Assembly: GCF_015209965.1 (NCBI RefSeq)
Contig: NZ_MU158689.1
Location: 1,476,835-1,540,834, forward strand
Length of the DNA: 64,000 nt
From: Sphingobacterium pedocola
Lineage (GTDB): Bacteria > Bacteroidota > Bacteroidia > Sphingobacteriales > Sphingobacteriaceae
Direction of reading: 5' to 3'
A model generated the notes under the pieces. It worked only from the letters and a program-made list of their open reading frames with translations. It was not told the DNA's origin and ran no database searches. Within the stretch, counting starts at the first letter, position 1; each line of letters begins with the position of its first letter. A program made the translations under genes and the position numbers. Positions 9,708 to 18,256 of this stretch are shown here, piece by piece.

Positions 9708-11156
9708 ATGAAAATCAAGACAAATATCAACATGTTCCAAGTTGTGTTCTTTGCTTTCTTGCTATCATGCTTAGGCAGCTGCTATAAGGACAAGGGCAAC
9801 TATGACATCAATATGCCGATTACGCCAGAAATAATTGGTTTAGACACGCTGTATGAAGCTGTAGTAGGGGACAGCCTGATCATTGAACCGAGATTTGAGG
9901 GTATTGATGCTAACCAGCTGGAATTCCTATGGAATATCATGGTTCCCGAATCCATTAACCCGGAACGCGATCTGTATGAAGGTTCTTCCCTTCGCATGCT
10001 GTTTGGATATGGAGCTAAAGTATATACGACTCGGCTAACGATTACAAACAAAGCGAATGGGATGAAGTATTTTCACAATTTTAAAATTCGCGGAATCACC
10101 GAGTTTTCTAAAGGCGACGTTGTTTTAAGTATAGAACAAGGAATAACGAAACTTTCCTTTGTCAAACCGGATAATACCGTACAACCAAATATTTACGAAG
10201 CAATCAATGGAGAAAACTTACCACGGGATCCCTTGCACATATATTTCATGCGTCACACCGGTATAAATAATGCAACTCCGTTGGGCTATTGGATAGTAAC
10301 CAAAAATGGAGGGGTAAGAATAGACGTAGATGACCTGGGACTGGAAAAAGTGAAGCCGAATACGATACGCGATAATTTCTTTTTAGCACCCGCTACCATA
10401 GAGATTGGGAATCTCCAAAATCACCCCAATGGCGTACTGATGGGTGTAATTAACGGCAAATTTTATGGCGGAACCATGCAAACCTGGGACCAGGCGCACA
10501 CGTACGGCATGTTTGGGAATAATGCCGATGGGAATTATGAATTGGCACCACAGTTCATCATGAGTACTATTAATGGTAATACCATCATGATTGGATACGA
10601 AAAAGATAAAAAACAATTTGTGCGATTAAACATCTACGGTATACCAATGTATTTTGGCACCCAATATACGCCCATCGATCCCGGAATTTTCGACCCCCAC
10701 AATGTAGGTATGGATCTACTACATATCATACAAATCAACAACGCGGATACGTATGCCTATATGAAAGATGCAACCGGCAACATTTATGAGTTAAAGTTTA
10801 AATGTGATTATATCCGAGATTTCAACTTCAGATCCGAACATAAGAAACTATTTGTTCATCAGGATTGGATTAACGCCGACACGAAAATGGTGGCCACACA
10901 AACGGGAAATATCTACATCGCTGCACAAAACAAGGTATACAGGTATAACCCAATTAATCAACAAATCCGGGAAATGGAAACAACATTTAACGACAAAGTA
11001 ACCATGTTGAAATTGGAGGATGATGAGAACACCCTTATCGCAGGGTCAGAAGGCAGCATTTATTACATGGATATCCATGTGGGACGTAACGGAAACCTTA
11101 TTAAGAAAATTGAAGGAATACCAGGTACACCTGTGGACATGGCCTGGAGAAAATAA
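9708..11156 (+). CDS. PKD-like family surface lipoprotein
   Basis: The product of about 482 residues starts at the ATG one base after the previous stop, giving a lipoprotein signal peptide ending in LGSCYKDKGNYD. The N-terminal part contains a beta-sandwich-like stretch (PEIIGLDTLYEAVVGDSLIIEPRF), as in the PKD-like lipoprotein family found downstream of SusD and DUF4843 genes. The later part has repeated short beta-strand patterns (LKLEDDENTLIAGSEGSIYY) that suggest a propeller-like fold. That fold is inference from pattern only. It very likely sits on the outer membrane with SusD and the DUF4843 protein. No catalytic residues are recognised. Confidence 0.8.
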   Translation: MKIKTNINMFQVVFFAFLLSCLGSCYKDKGNYDINMPITPEIIGLDTLYEAVVGDSLIIEPRFEGIDANQLEFLWNIMVPESINPERDLYEGSSLRMLFGYGAKVYTTRLTITNKANGMKYFHNFKIRGITEFSKGDVVLSIEQGITKLSFVKPDNTVQPNIYEAINGENLPRDPLHIYFMRHTGINNATPLGYWIVTKNGGVRIDVDDLGLEKVKPNTIRDNFFLAPATIEIGNLQNHPNGVLMGVINGKFYGGTMQTWDQAHTYGMFGNNADGNYELAPQFIMSTINGNTIMIGYEKDKKQFVRLNIYGIPMYFGTQYTPIDPGIFDPHNVGMDLLHIIQINNADTYAYMKDATGNIYELKFKCDYIRDFNFRSEHKKLFVHQDWINADTKMVATQTGNIYIAAQNKVYRYNPINQQIREMETTFNDKVTMLKLEDDENTLIAGSEGSIYYMDIHVGRNGNLIKKIEGIPGTPVDMAWRK

Positions 11157-11201
11157 AAATGTGGAAATTGATAAATAAACGATAAAAAACAAATAATCTA
11201 T

Positions 11202-12341
11202 ATGAATATCCTAAAATTAACAGCAGCACTTTTGGTGCTATCCCCTATTCAATTGCTTGCACAGGACGGCTTCGAGTTAAAAGGCACAGCTCCTAAAAAA
11301 TTCGATGGAAAAAAGGTTTATCTCGATTATACCAAAGAAGGCTTTTCTATGGCAGACTCCGCAGTCATTAAAAATGGTAAATTTACATTCACGGGTTTGG
11401 TCGACGAACCGGCCTATTCCCGAATGGTATTTGACCCAGAGGGAAAAGGCAAAATGATGGTGCAGAATACAGGTGATAGGCTTTACTTCTATCTCGGTAA
11501 CGAAACCTATAAAATGGCTATTAAAGACTCCTTAAGCACGTCTAAGATTACGGGCTCTCCTATGCATGATAGCTACACAAAATATCTTACGGAAATCGGC
11601 GGTGATTTTATGAGCATCATCGATGGCGCGAATAAAGAGTTTGCTGCAGTAAAAGCGGACGCGCCTGATGCTAATGCACAGTACACCGCTATAAACGAAA
11701 AATATGAGGCAAAGTTTGAAGCCCGAAGAGGGAAAGAATTTATCTTTGCCCAGAATAACCCCAATTCCATATTTTCGATCGACGCATTGAAAGATGTGGC
11801 CAACAAACGTAAGCTTTCAGAAATCGAACCCGTCTTCTTAAAATTATCCAAGGAAGTAAGACAGCTTACATCGGCCCGCGAACTCGAAGCACGAATACTG
11901 GCGGATAAAATGATCAAAATAGGTAGTAAGGCTCCGGATTTCGCGCAACCGGATATGGATGGCAAAATGGTTAAAGTGTCTGATTTCTTAGGTCAGTACG
12001 TACTAGTTGACTTTTGGGCAAGCTGGTGCGCTCCTTGTCGTGCTGAAAACCCACACCTGGTTAAAGCGTACGAAAAGTATAAACCAAAGGGATTAGAAAT
12101 ACTTGCTGTATCCATCGATGATAACAAAGGTAGGGATGCGTGGCTAAAAGCTGTCGATGAAGACGGATTGCCTTGGGTTCATGTGGCGGATTTAAAAGGC
12201 TGGAGCAATGATGCTGCAGTGCTATATGGGGTAAGAGGTGTGCCGCAGAATTATTTGATAGATCCCACGGGCAATATTGTAGCAGTCAATTTACGTGGTG
12301 AAAAACTTGACATAGAACTGGCAAAAGTATTCGGTCAATAG
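11202..12341 (+). CDS. TlpA-like thioredoxin-fold protein with N-terminal DUF4369
   Basis: This 379-residue exported protein has a cleavable signal peptide (about 1-20, ending LLAQ). A beta-rich DUF4369-type region follows (about 24-110), then a helical linker, and a C-terminal AhpC/TSA-Redoxin domain (about 240-378). The redox motif WCAPC has Cys276 and Cys279. Conserved features GSKAPDF, LVDFWASWC and GVRGVPQNYLID are all present, so the active site is intact. TlpA-like proteins reduce disulfides in the periplasm, in cytochrome c maturation or substrate processing. Being last in a SusC/SusD operon suggests that it acts on the imported material or protects the uptake proteins; this is inference. 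A strong hairpin follows the stop. Confidence 0.92.
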   Translation: MNILKLTAALLVLSPIQLLAQDGFELKGTAPKKFDGKKVYLDYTKEGFSMADSAVIKNGKFTFTGLVDEPAYSRMVFDPEGKGKMMVQNTGDRLYFYLGNETYKMAIKDSLSTSKITGSPMHDSYTKYLTEIGGDFMSIIDGANKEFAAVKADAPDANAQYTAINEKYEAKFEARRGKEFIFAQNNPNSIFSIDALKDVANKRKLSEIEPVFLKLSKEVRQLTSARELEARILADKMIKIGSKAPDFAQPDMDGKMVKVSDFLGQYVLVDFWASWCAPCRAENPHLVKAYEKYKPKGLEILAVSIDDNKGRDAWLKAVDEDGLPWVHVADLKGWSNDAAVLYGVRGVPQNYLIDPTGNIVAVNLRGEKLDIELAKVFGQ

Positions 12342-12360
12342 AGTCAATAATTGGTTAACA

Positions 12361-12393
12361 GAAAATCCTGAAGCTCCCCACTTCAGGATTTTC
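12361..12393. terminator. Hairpin terminator between converging genes, dispersed-repeat type
   Basis: A perfect 13-bp stem (GAAAATCCTGAAG with its complement at 12381-12393) encloses the 7-base loop CTCCCCA. It lies between the thioredoxin gene and the oppositely directed oxidoreductase, so it may end both transcripts. The same stem and the preceding ATAATTGGTT segment recur at 18171-18201 and, as a half copy on the other strand, near 59319-59365. Confidence 0.8.
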
Positions 12394-13248
12394 TCATATC
12401 TTATTCTTCTCGTCCTTTAAATAGTTGATGATTCCAATAACGTCATCGGATCCAAACCCTTTATCGTGTGCCGACTGGTATGTATCAACCAACACTTGAG
12501 TTAATGGATAATTGGCTCCCGCCTTCTGGGCTAGAAGAATATCTTTCAGCATCAAGTCCAATGCAAAAGCAGGTGTATAGTCGTTTGCGATCAATGGATC
12601 GGTTTTAACTTTTGTTGCACCACTGCCGCTCGCACTTTCATTGATTATTTCGAGCATAGCATTACGATGTATCCCCAGTTTCTCGGAAAATAAAACCGTT
12701 TCTGCCAATCCCTGATAGATCATGGAAAGAAAATAATTAATCGATAATTTCGCTGCTATCCCCTGACCATTCTCTCCCAAATGCTTAACAAGTTTTCCTA
12801 ATTTTTCCAAATAAGGTTGAGCCCGTATCACATCCTTTTCCTCTCCCCCAACCATAATAATTAACGTCCCCTCTGCAGCGGGTTTGGTGCTTCCGGCAAC
12901 AGGTGCATCGATAAAAGAGGCTTCTTTTATCCGTATGGCTTTGGAGATTTCAATGCTCGCCTCCTGCGATATGGTACTCATATCCACAAAGAGCTTCCCA
13001 ACTATGGAGACACCTAAAACCTGCTTATAAACTTCCTTTGCAGCATCGTCATTAGTAAGCATTGTGAAGATAATATCACAATGCGCAATCAATTCTTTAA
13101 TGCTGCTGTAAATAGTGGAGTGCATCTTGAAATCTTCCGCTTTTGTAGCTGTTCGGTTATAAACGGAAAGCGGAAATCCCGCTTTTTCCAGATTTTTTGC
13201 CATGGGATGGCCCATATTTCCTAGTCCGATAAATCCGATTCTTTCCAT
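12394..13248 (-). CDS. NAD(P)-dependent beta-hydroxyacid dehydrogenase
   Basis: This 284-residue protein belongs to the 3-hydroxyisobutyrate dehydrogenase/6-phosphogluconate dehydrogenase-like family, which oxidises beta-hydroxyacids or reduces small aldehydes. The N-terminal nucleotide-binding motif GLGNMG is at residues 8-13. The substrate signature DAPVAGSTKPAAEGTL follows at about 115-130, and the catalytic lysine lies in the segment AAKLSINYFLS (about 165-175). The C-terminal helical domain is complete (ALDLMLKDILLAQKAG). Length is normal. It stands alone between two hairpin-bounded units, divergent from the rhamnosidase gene. The exact substrate cannot be told; glyoxylate/succinic semialdehyde reductase and tartronate semialdehyde reductase are close alternatives. 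Confidence 0.88.
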   Translation of the reverse strand: MERIGFIGLGNMGHPMAKNLEKAGFPLSVYNRTATKAEDFKMHSTIYSSIKELIAHCDIIFTMLTNDDAAKEVYKQVLGVSIVGKLFVDMSTISQEASIEISKAIRIKEASFIDAPVAGSTKPAAEGTLIIMVGGEEKDVIRAQPYLEKLGKLVKHLGENGQGIAAKLSINYFLSMIYQGLAETVLFSEKLGIHRNAMLEIINESASGSGATKVKTDPLIANDYTPAFALDLMLKDILLAQKAGANYPLTQVLVDTYQSAHDKGFGSDDVIGIINYLKDEKNKI

Positions 13249-13511
13249 ACGTATTGTCTATTTTTTGTCGTTCAACCCTGTAATTTTCATCCTTCAGATA
13301 ATAATAAGTTTGGATCCGCTCCATGCTTATTCGCGTTAGATGCCTCGATAAAGATAAAAAATAATGCACAAACCTCACGCCACTTTCCGCTGATGTATTA
13401 TTTAAATAGCATATTGTTAATAAGCGGTATTCTATATATCTTAGTGAAGAATATACGTCTTCTTTTAGGCACCTTTCGGGATAATATTCACTCCTAAAAA
13501 CAATTAAAACT

Positions 13512-16184
13512 ATGCGTACTATTTTCTTCTTCAGCCTTTTAATGTTAGCAAATGCATTTACAAGTCCGCTTGTTTACGCACAGAAAATCAACGTATTTGA
13601 TCTAAAAGTGGAACATCAGTCAAATCCCCTATGTATAGAAAGCGGCGCTCCCCGTATGAGCTGGAAATTGCAGACAGCATTGAAGAATACATCGCAAAAC
13701 TCTTATGAGATTAGGATCGGCACGGACCCTAAAGACATTAAAACAAATAAAAACATCATTTGGAGGGTTTCAAAAAAAACCAGCCAATCTATATTGGTTC
13801 CCTATGAAGGCCCCTCTTTAAAACCCGGATGCCGCTATTTTTGGCAGGTACGTGTCACAGACAATCATAATAATACGTCGCCCTGGAGTGAAATACAATC
13901 CTGGCGAATGGGAATCACCGCATCAGACTGGACAGCAAAGTGGATCGCACTGCCATCTGCGGATACGACAAAGGCGAGTCCTTTATTTAGGAAAGCATAT
14001 CGTTTAAATAAAGATATAAAATCGGCGACAGCTTATGTTTCGGCGCGCGGTCTCTATGAAGCCTACATTAATGGACAACGTATCGGAGATGCCTATTTCA
14101 TGCCGGGCTGGACAAGCTATAAACACCATATACAATACCAGACCTACGATGTAACGGCGCTGCTAAAAAAAGGCGACAATGTATTGGCAGCCATGTTAGG
14201 TGATGGCTGGTACAAAGGTAGGATTGGCTTTAGTCATCAAAAGGCATTCTATGGGGATACCCGTGCATTACTTCTGCAAATAGAAGTACAGTACAGCGAC
14301 GGCAGCAGGGAGATACTTGCTACGGACGGGCAATGGAAAACCGCTGTAGGTCCTGTGTTGGCATCTGACATCTACGATGGTGAAATATATGATGCGCGAC
14401 TGGAGAAAAAAGGTTGGGCACATCCCGAATATACAGAAGATACCGATTGGCAACCTGTCCGGGTGATGGAATATTCCTATGACAGCTTAGTTGGTATGAA
14501 CGCCCCTCCTGTTAAAAAACAGGAGCGATTTAAGGTGAAAAACATTACCCGAACGCCACAAGGTGACCTAATTGTTGATTTCGGCCAAAATCTAGTAGGC
14601 TGGGTAGAACTTAAGGCCATGGGTGCACAAGGAACTAAAATAACCCTCAGCCATGCTGAGGTACTCGATAAGGCAGGCAACTTTTATACCACCAATCTCC
14701 GAACAGCAAAACAACAGAATATCTACCTACTGGATGATAACACCGAACAGATTTTTTCACCGCATTTTAGCTTTCAGGGATTTCGTTACCTGAAGGTAGA
14801 AGGCTATCCGGGTGAACTGACACCTGAAGATCTGACGGCAGTTGCTCTTTATTCCGATATGCCGCAAACCGGAACATTCGAAACCTCGAACCCGCTACTC
14901 AACCAGTTGCAACACAACATCGTATGGGGACAGAAGGGGAATTTTGTAGACGTACCCACAGACTGTCCGCAACGAGACGAACGACTGGGGTGGACGGGTG
15001 ATGCTCAGGCATTTTTTAACACCGCAGCCTTTAACATGGACGTCAGCGGATTTTTCGTTAAATGGTTACTGGATGTTCGTGCCGACCAACATGCGAGTGG
15101 CAGTATACCATTTGTTATCCCTGATGTGCTTACATCAAATGACGCGGGCGCCGCAGGATGGGGCGACGTGGCTACTATCGTTCCCTGGGGAATGTATTAT
15201 GTTTACGGTGATACGTGTATCTTGGAAAATCAATACAGCAGCATGCAAGCATGGGTAGATTTTATAACGGCCAAATCGCCACAACATCTCTGGAATAACG
15301 GCTTTCATTTTGGCGACTGGCTATTTTACCGTCCAGATGACGATAACGATGGCAGGGCTGCCGTTACCGATAAATATCTTATCGCGCAATGTTTCTATGC
15401 ACATTCTACACAGCTATTGATAAATGCGGCAAATGTACTGGGAAAGACCGAAGATGAAAAAAGATACAAGGATCAATTGGAGCGTATAAAACAGGCTTTT
15501 CAACAGGAATACCTCACTCCAAATGGCAGATTGGTTTCCTCCACACAAACAGCATATGTACTTGCCTTGCAATTTGATATGCTCCCCGAGAATTTACGGC
15601 AGCAGGCCGCCAACAGATTGGTGGAAAATATTAGAAGTTATGGCAACCATCTGACGACGGGATTTCTAGGCACCCCTTATTTGTGTCACGTTTTAACGCG
15701 ATTCGGTCATACCGAGACGGCATACGATTTACTCCTTCAGGAAACATACCCTTCGTGGCTGTACCCCGTAAAAATGGGCGCGACAACAATATGGGAACGT
15801 TGGGATGGCATTAAGCCCGACGGTACTTTCCAAACACCGAGCATGAATTCGTACAACCATTACGCCTACGGCGCCATAGGCGATTGGATGTACAAAAATA
15901 TAGCCGGTATAAATCCAGACGAAGCAGGCTACAAAAAAATTCGAATAGAACCTCGATTGGGACGCGGGATAACAACGGCATCTGCCAGTCTAGATACGCC
16001 GTATGGAGTTGTCTCATCATCGTGGAAACTCGAAAACGGAATCTTTAAACTTTCGGTTTCCATCCCTCCTAACACAACCGCTACGGTAATTATGCCCGGA
16101 CGTATTGCGAATACAAATGGTGGACAAAGCAACAGTGCGATTATAGGATCGGGATCTTATTCGTTTGAATCTGAAATAGAATGA
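13512..16184 (+). CDS. GH78 alpha-L-rhamnosidase, exported
   Basis: This 890-residue glycoside hydrolase should remove terminal alpha-L-rhamnose from plant glycosides or polysaccharides in the periplasm or outside the cell. A signal peptide covers about residues 1-24. The family order is visible: an N-terminal Fn3-like domain (KVEHQSNPLCIESGAPRMSW, about 33-150), the rhamnosidase N domain (WTAKWIALP, ARGLYEAYINGQRIGD), a concanavalin-like domain, the (alpha/alpha)6 catalytic barrel, and a C-terminal beta-domain. The catalytic region DCPQRDERLGWTGDAQAF lies at about 484-501 and keeps its acidic residues. It is a lone gene, not next to a SusC/SusD pair; the nearest pair ends 1.2 kb upstream, beyond a terminator and an opposed gene. 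Confidence 0.93.
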   Translation: MRTIFFFSLLMLANAFTSPLVYAQKINVFDLKVEHQSNPLCIESGAPRMSWKLQTALKNTSQNSYEIRIGTDPKDIKTNKNIIWRVSKKTSQSILVPYEGPSLKPGCRYFWQVRVTDNHNNTSPWSEIQSWRMGITASDWTAKWIALPSADTTKASPLFRKAYRLNKDIKSATAYVSARGLYEAYINGQRIGDAYFMPGWTSYKHHIQYQTYDVTALLKKGDNVLAAMLGDGWYKGRIGFSHQKAFYGDTRALLLQIEVQYSDGSREILATDGQWKTAVGPVLASDIYDGEIYDARLEKKGWAHPEYTEDTDWQPVRVMEYSYDSLVGMNAPPVKKQERFKVKNITRTPQGDLIVDFGQNLVGWVELKAMGAQGTKITLSHAEVLDKAGNFYTTNLRTAKQQNIYLLDDNTEQIFSPHFSFQGFRYLKVEGYPGELTPEDLTAVALYSDMPQTGTFETSNPLLNQLQHNIVWGQKGNFVDVPTDCPQRDERLGWTGDAQAFFNTAAFNMDVSGFFVKWLLDVRADQHASGSIPFVIPDVLTSNDAGAAGWGDVATIVPWGMYYVYGDTCILENQYSSMQAWVDFITAKSPQHLWNNGFHFGDWLFYRPDDDNDGRAAVTDKYLIAQCFYAHSTQLLINAANVLGKTEDEKRYKDQLERIKQAFQQEYLTPNGRLVSSTQTAYVLALQFDMLPENLRQQAANRLVENIRSYGNHLTTGFLGTPYLCHVLTRFGHTETAYDLLLQETYPSWLYPVKMGATTIWERWDGIKPDGTFQTPSMNSYNHYAYGAIGDWMYKNIAGINPDEAGYKKIRIEPRLGRGITTASASLDTPYGVVSSSWKLENGIFKLSVSIPPNTTATVIMPGRIANTNGGQSNSAIIGSGSYSFESEIE

Positions 16185-16243
16185 CGTCGGAAATTAGAAA
16201 GGAAGAAAAAAGTAATCCTCCATGTGGGATATAATCAAATAAG

Positions 16244-16275
16244 GTAAGCTTTGGAGCCTAGTCTTCAAAGCTTAC
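16244..16275 (-). terminator. Hairpin overlapping the end of the 31-codon peptide gene
   Basis: Ten-base perfect arms (GTAAGCTTTG at 16244-16253 and CAAAGCTTAC at 16266-16275) enclose a 12-base loop. Read on the minus strand, the first arm encodes the last residues of the small peptide and the stop codon lies in the loop. The following tract is only moderately T-rich. It could stop transcription of the peptide gene, or of the rhamnosidase gene from the other side. Confidence 0.5.
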
Positions 16276-16353
16276 ACAATCATCACCATCATAACCAAGC
16301 TCTTGCAAGTCGGTACAGGTGTCATGTTCGAAAATTTCTAAATCTTTTACCAT
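16258..16353 (-). CDS. Possible 31-residue acidic peptide with two cysteines
   Basis: A short reverse-strand frame runs from the ATG at 16353 to a TAG at 16258. The 31 residues include eleven Asp/Glu, one Lys, a leading MVKDLEIFEHD, Cys13, a central ELGYDGDD (18-25) and Cys26. I do not recognise a family. For the frame being real: a sensible start, strongly biased composition, a hairpin overlapping its end, and a 570-base gap with no other gene. The size and the cysteine/acid pattern would suit a peptide that is modified after synthesis, but no modifying enzyme lies nearby, so that is speculation. It could also be a chance frame. Confidence 0.45.
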   Translation of the reverse strand: MVKDLEIFEHDTCTDLQELGYDGDDCVSFED

Positions 16354-16527
16354 ATAACTCTTGTTTTTATTTTACACAATAAACTTCGCAATACATTATG
16401 AACTGAAGGTTATATATGTGTGAAATAATTATTAATTCGATTAACAACTTATCAAAAATATAAAATATTGGTAACAATAAAAACAATTTAATGTAAAAAT
16501 TACAAAAAGCAACTTATTCTGAGATAT
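16354..16527. other. AT-rich spacer
   Basis: This very AT-rich stretch of 174 bases lies upstream of the small peptide gene, where its promoter would be. No further gene, repeat or clear terminator was seen. Confidence 0.4.
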
Positions 16528-16671
16528 TTATCCACATCTTCTCCCTTGCTTCAACCACTTACCATCCTGGCGGATTTTAGAGAAAAATGCAACTACGATA
16601 TGCATCAAGAATGCTAATGCTACTATAGAGCTTGGGATAATATCTATCTGGAAGGCCGACGCATAATCCAT
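16528..16671 (-). CDS. Possible small membrane protein, 47 residues
   Basis: From the ATG at 16671 the reverse strand encodes 47 residues: MDYASAFQIDIIP, then one hydrophobic helix (SSIVALAFLMHIVVAFF, about 14-30), then a basic tail rich in Lys and Arg. That is the layout of a single-pass inner membrane peptide with its C-terminus inside. The frame is open 23 codons further up but that extension looks random. No family is recognised, and it could be a chance frame. It is transcribed away from dgkA, 88 bases off. Confidence 0.3.
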   Translation of the reverse strand: MDYASAFQIDIIPSSIVALAFLMHIVVAFFSKIRQDGKWLKQGRRCG

Positions 16672-16759
16672 TTTGTTAAAACATCTGAGGGGCTTGCAAC
16701 GTTCTAGTAAGATGATAGTGTTACAAAAGTATTTTTTCAAAAAACTATCGCATTAAGGC

Positions 16760-17128
16760 ATGAAAGACCAAAAGTTTTCGTTATCAAAAAGAATAGCCAG
16801 TTTTGGGCCTGCTTTTAATGGGTTGAAGATCTTGCTAAAAGAAGAACATAATGCAACAATCCATATGACAATAGCGCTCTGTACGTTAATAGCAGGTGCT
16901 GTGTTCAGGTTGTCGGCATCCGAATGGACCGCGATTATTTTTGCCATAGGGTTGGTATTCGCCGCTGAATTAATAAATACTACTGTAGAGCATATCGCAG
17001 ATTTTATCTCTCCCGGACAAAATGATAAAATAAAAAAAATCAAGGATATGTCTGCTGCTGCGGTATTAATCAGCGCAACAACGGCCTTAACGATTGGGTT
17101 GATTATTTTTATTCCGAAAGTTTTTTAG
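16760..17128 (+). CDS. dgkA: Diacylglycerol kinase family integral membrane protein
   Basis: The 122-residue protein matches the DgkA family of small, three-helix membrane kinases that phosphorylate diacylglycerol or undecaprenol and recycle lipid carriers. An N-terminal amphipathic segment (RIASFGPAFNGLKILLKEEHNATIHM) is followed by three membrane helices (about 36-56, 60-78 and 98-118). The conserved core AAELINTTVEHIAD at about 72-85 matches the family's catalytic ELxNTAxE signature. Length is typical. The gene stands alone. Gram-positive-like members of this family prefer undecaprenol; which substrate is used here cannot be decided from the sequence. Confidence 0.9.
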   Translation: MKDQKFSLSKRIASFGPAFNGLKILLKEEHNATIHMTIALCTLIAGAVFRLSASEWTAIIFAIGLVFAAELINTTVEHIADFISPGQNDKIKKIKDMSAAAVLISATTALTIGLIIFIPKVF

Positions 17129-17187
17129 TCGTATAATGACTTTATAAATTGGTTACCTTAAACATATATTTCTGTCTCAAATCACAA

Positions 17188-17859
17188 TTACTTTCCAAAC
17201 CCAAATAACAGCTGTACATAGAAATTACGCACTCGATCCGCGGGCGCTCCTGTAACCGTCGCATCAGTTATCTTCCATTCTCTTTCTTTTAAGCCATGGC
17301 GATAGCCAATTTTGAATAGGGTTTTGTAAAAATCGGTATTTGGCTTTGCTTTTTTGAAAGCGATGCCGAAGTCCAATGCCTCCCCTTTATTTTCCAATTG
17401 TACGCGATTGGATGTACTGGTTAGCAACTCATCAAATGTACCTGTTACCCCTTCTTTAACAAACCGAGCCCGTGTTTCCTCATACCCAATTCCCACTTGC
17501 GGACTTATAATCAAATTATTAGCACGAATAGCATTTGTAGAAAGATAGAATCCGACATACGAATTTTTCACATGATTATCATCTTCCGTACGGAAGCTTG
17601 AACTGGAAATACTTGTATTTAGACCTAAGATAATATGTTTAATACGATAGGAAAGCCCGAAACCACCTGCCATTCTAAATTTGTCTGCTTTATCTACACC
17701 TAACGTTCCCAAGCGTTCATTCAGATTACCGAAATTACTATATTCGCCTCCTGCGGAGAAATAGAACTCCAATGGAGGTAATTGCCGTTTTGACATTTCC
17801 TGACTATAAACGGGAAAAATAGATAAGAGAATACAGGAAATTGTAAGTAGCTGCTTCAT
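17188..17859 (-). CDS. Outer membrane beta-barrel protein of unknown function
   Basis: The 223-residue product has a signal peptide (MKQLLTISCILLSIFPVYSQ) and then alternating hydrophobic strands with many aromatic and glycine residues, such as GGFGLSYRIKHIILGLN and NLIISPQVGIGYEE. It closes with a strand ending in a short aromatic tail (FYVQLLFGFGK). That pattern suits a small outer membrane barrel of eight to ten strands. No specific family is recognised. It is a single gene; a 15-bp inverted repeat lies just before its start codon. Confidence 0.7.
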   Translation of the reverse strand: MKQLLTISCILLSIFPVYSQEMSKRQLPPLEFYFSAGGEYSNFGNLNERLGTLGVDKADKFRMAGGFGLSYRIKHIILGLNTSISSSSFRTEDDNHVKNSYVGFYLSTNAIRANNLIISPQVGIGYEETRARFVKEGVTGTFDELLTSTSNRVQLENKGEALDFGIAFKKAKPNTDFYKTLFKIGYRHGLKEREWKITDATVTGAPADRVRNFYVQLLFGFGK

Positions 17860-17865
17860 CGTAAC

Positions 17866-17911
17866 GTTGTTTATAAATTACAGCTAAAAGTAACTATAAT
17901 TTATAAACAAC
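17866..17911. promoter_or_regulatory. 15-bp inverted repeat directly upstream of the barrel gene
   Basis: GTTGTTTATAAATTA (17866-17880) is exactly complementary to 17897-17911, with 16 bases between. The near arm ends 6 bases before the ATG at 17859. In RNA this would form a stable stem in the leader, next to the start codon; in DNA it could bind a dimeric regulator. No family of such elements is recognised. Confidence 0.6.
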
Positions 17912-18256
17912 GGTTTGTATTTTGTATTAAAAATATACTTAAACAAGTAAACATTTCAAACCGGCAGCTATCAACTGGCCTCTTAGATAGGTTTTCTAAT
18001 GTACCGGCATTTAAATAGGGTACTTCGTTAATTTCATCCTTATTTGTTAAAAATTGTTAATACAACGAGGATAACACACTATTGTCTATAACGCGTCGTT
18101 ATAGATGTAGTTAAAACAAATGAGTAAAAAATTTCATAATTTCATAAGTTAGGTTAATAATTGGTTTGGTAAAATCCTGAAGTTCCCAGCTTCAGGATTT
18201 TTTATTTTCTTACTATTTACCCGTACTTCTGTACTTATTACCAAATCAATCAGATA
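17912..18256. other. Intergenic region with a palindrome and a repeat-type terminator
   Basis: This is mostly AT-rich spacer between two minus-strand genes. It contains CTATAACG-CGT-CGTTATAG (18086-18104), a perfect 8+8 palindrome that could be an operator, and the hairpin at 18171-18201 listed separately. No open frame stands out. Confidence 0.5.
18171..18201 (-). terminator. Hairpin terminator, second copy of the dispersed type
   Basis: Perfect 12-bp arms (AAAATCCTGAAG at 18171-18182, complement at 18190-18201) flank the loop TTCCCAG. It lies 55 bases beyond the stop of the STN-repeat gene and can end that transcript. The 35 bases before it, TTTCATAA...GGTTAATAATTGGTTT, also occur inverted near 59319-59365, so a longer repeat than the hairpin alone is shared. 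Confidence 0.75.

Noticed and set aside
13157-13378. 73-residue minus-strand frame upstream of the dehydrogenase
   Set aside because: It overlaps the start of the dehydrogenase in another frame and its peptide looks random; the dehydrogenase start with its GLGNMG motif is clear.
13512-16184. The rhamnosidase as part of a polysaccharide utilisation locus
   Set aside because: It is separated from the SusC/SusD operon by a terminator and an opposed gene, and no sigma factor or transporter flanks it on the other side.
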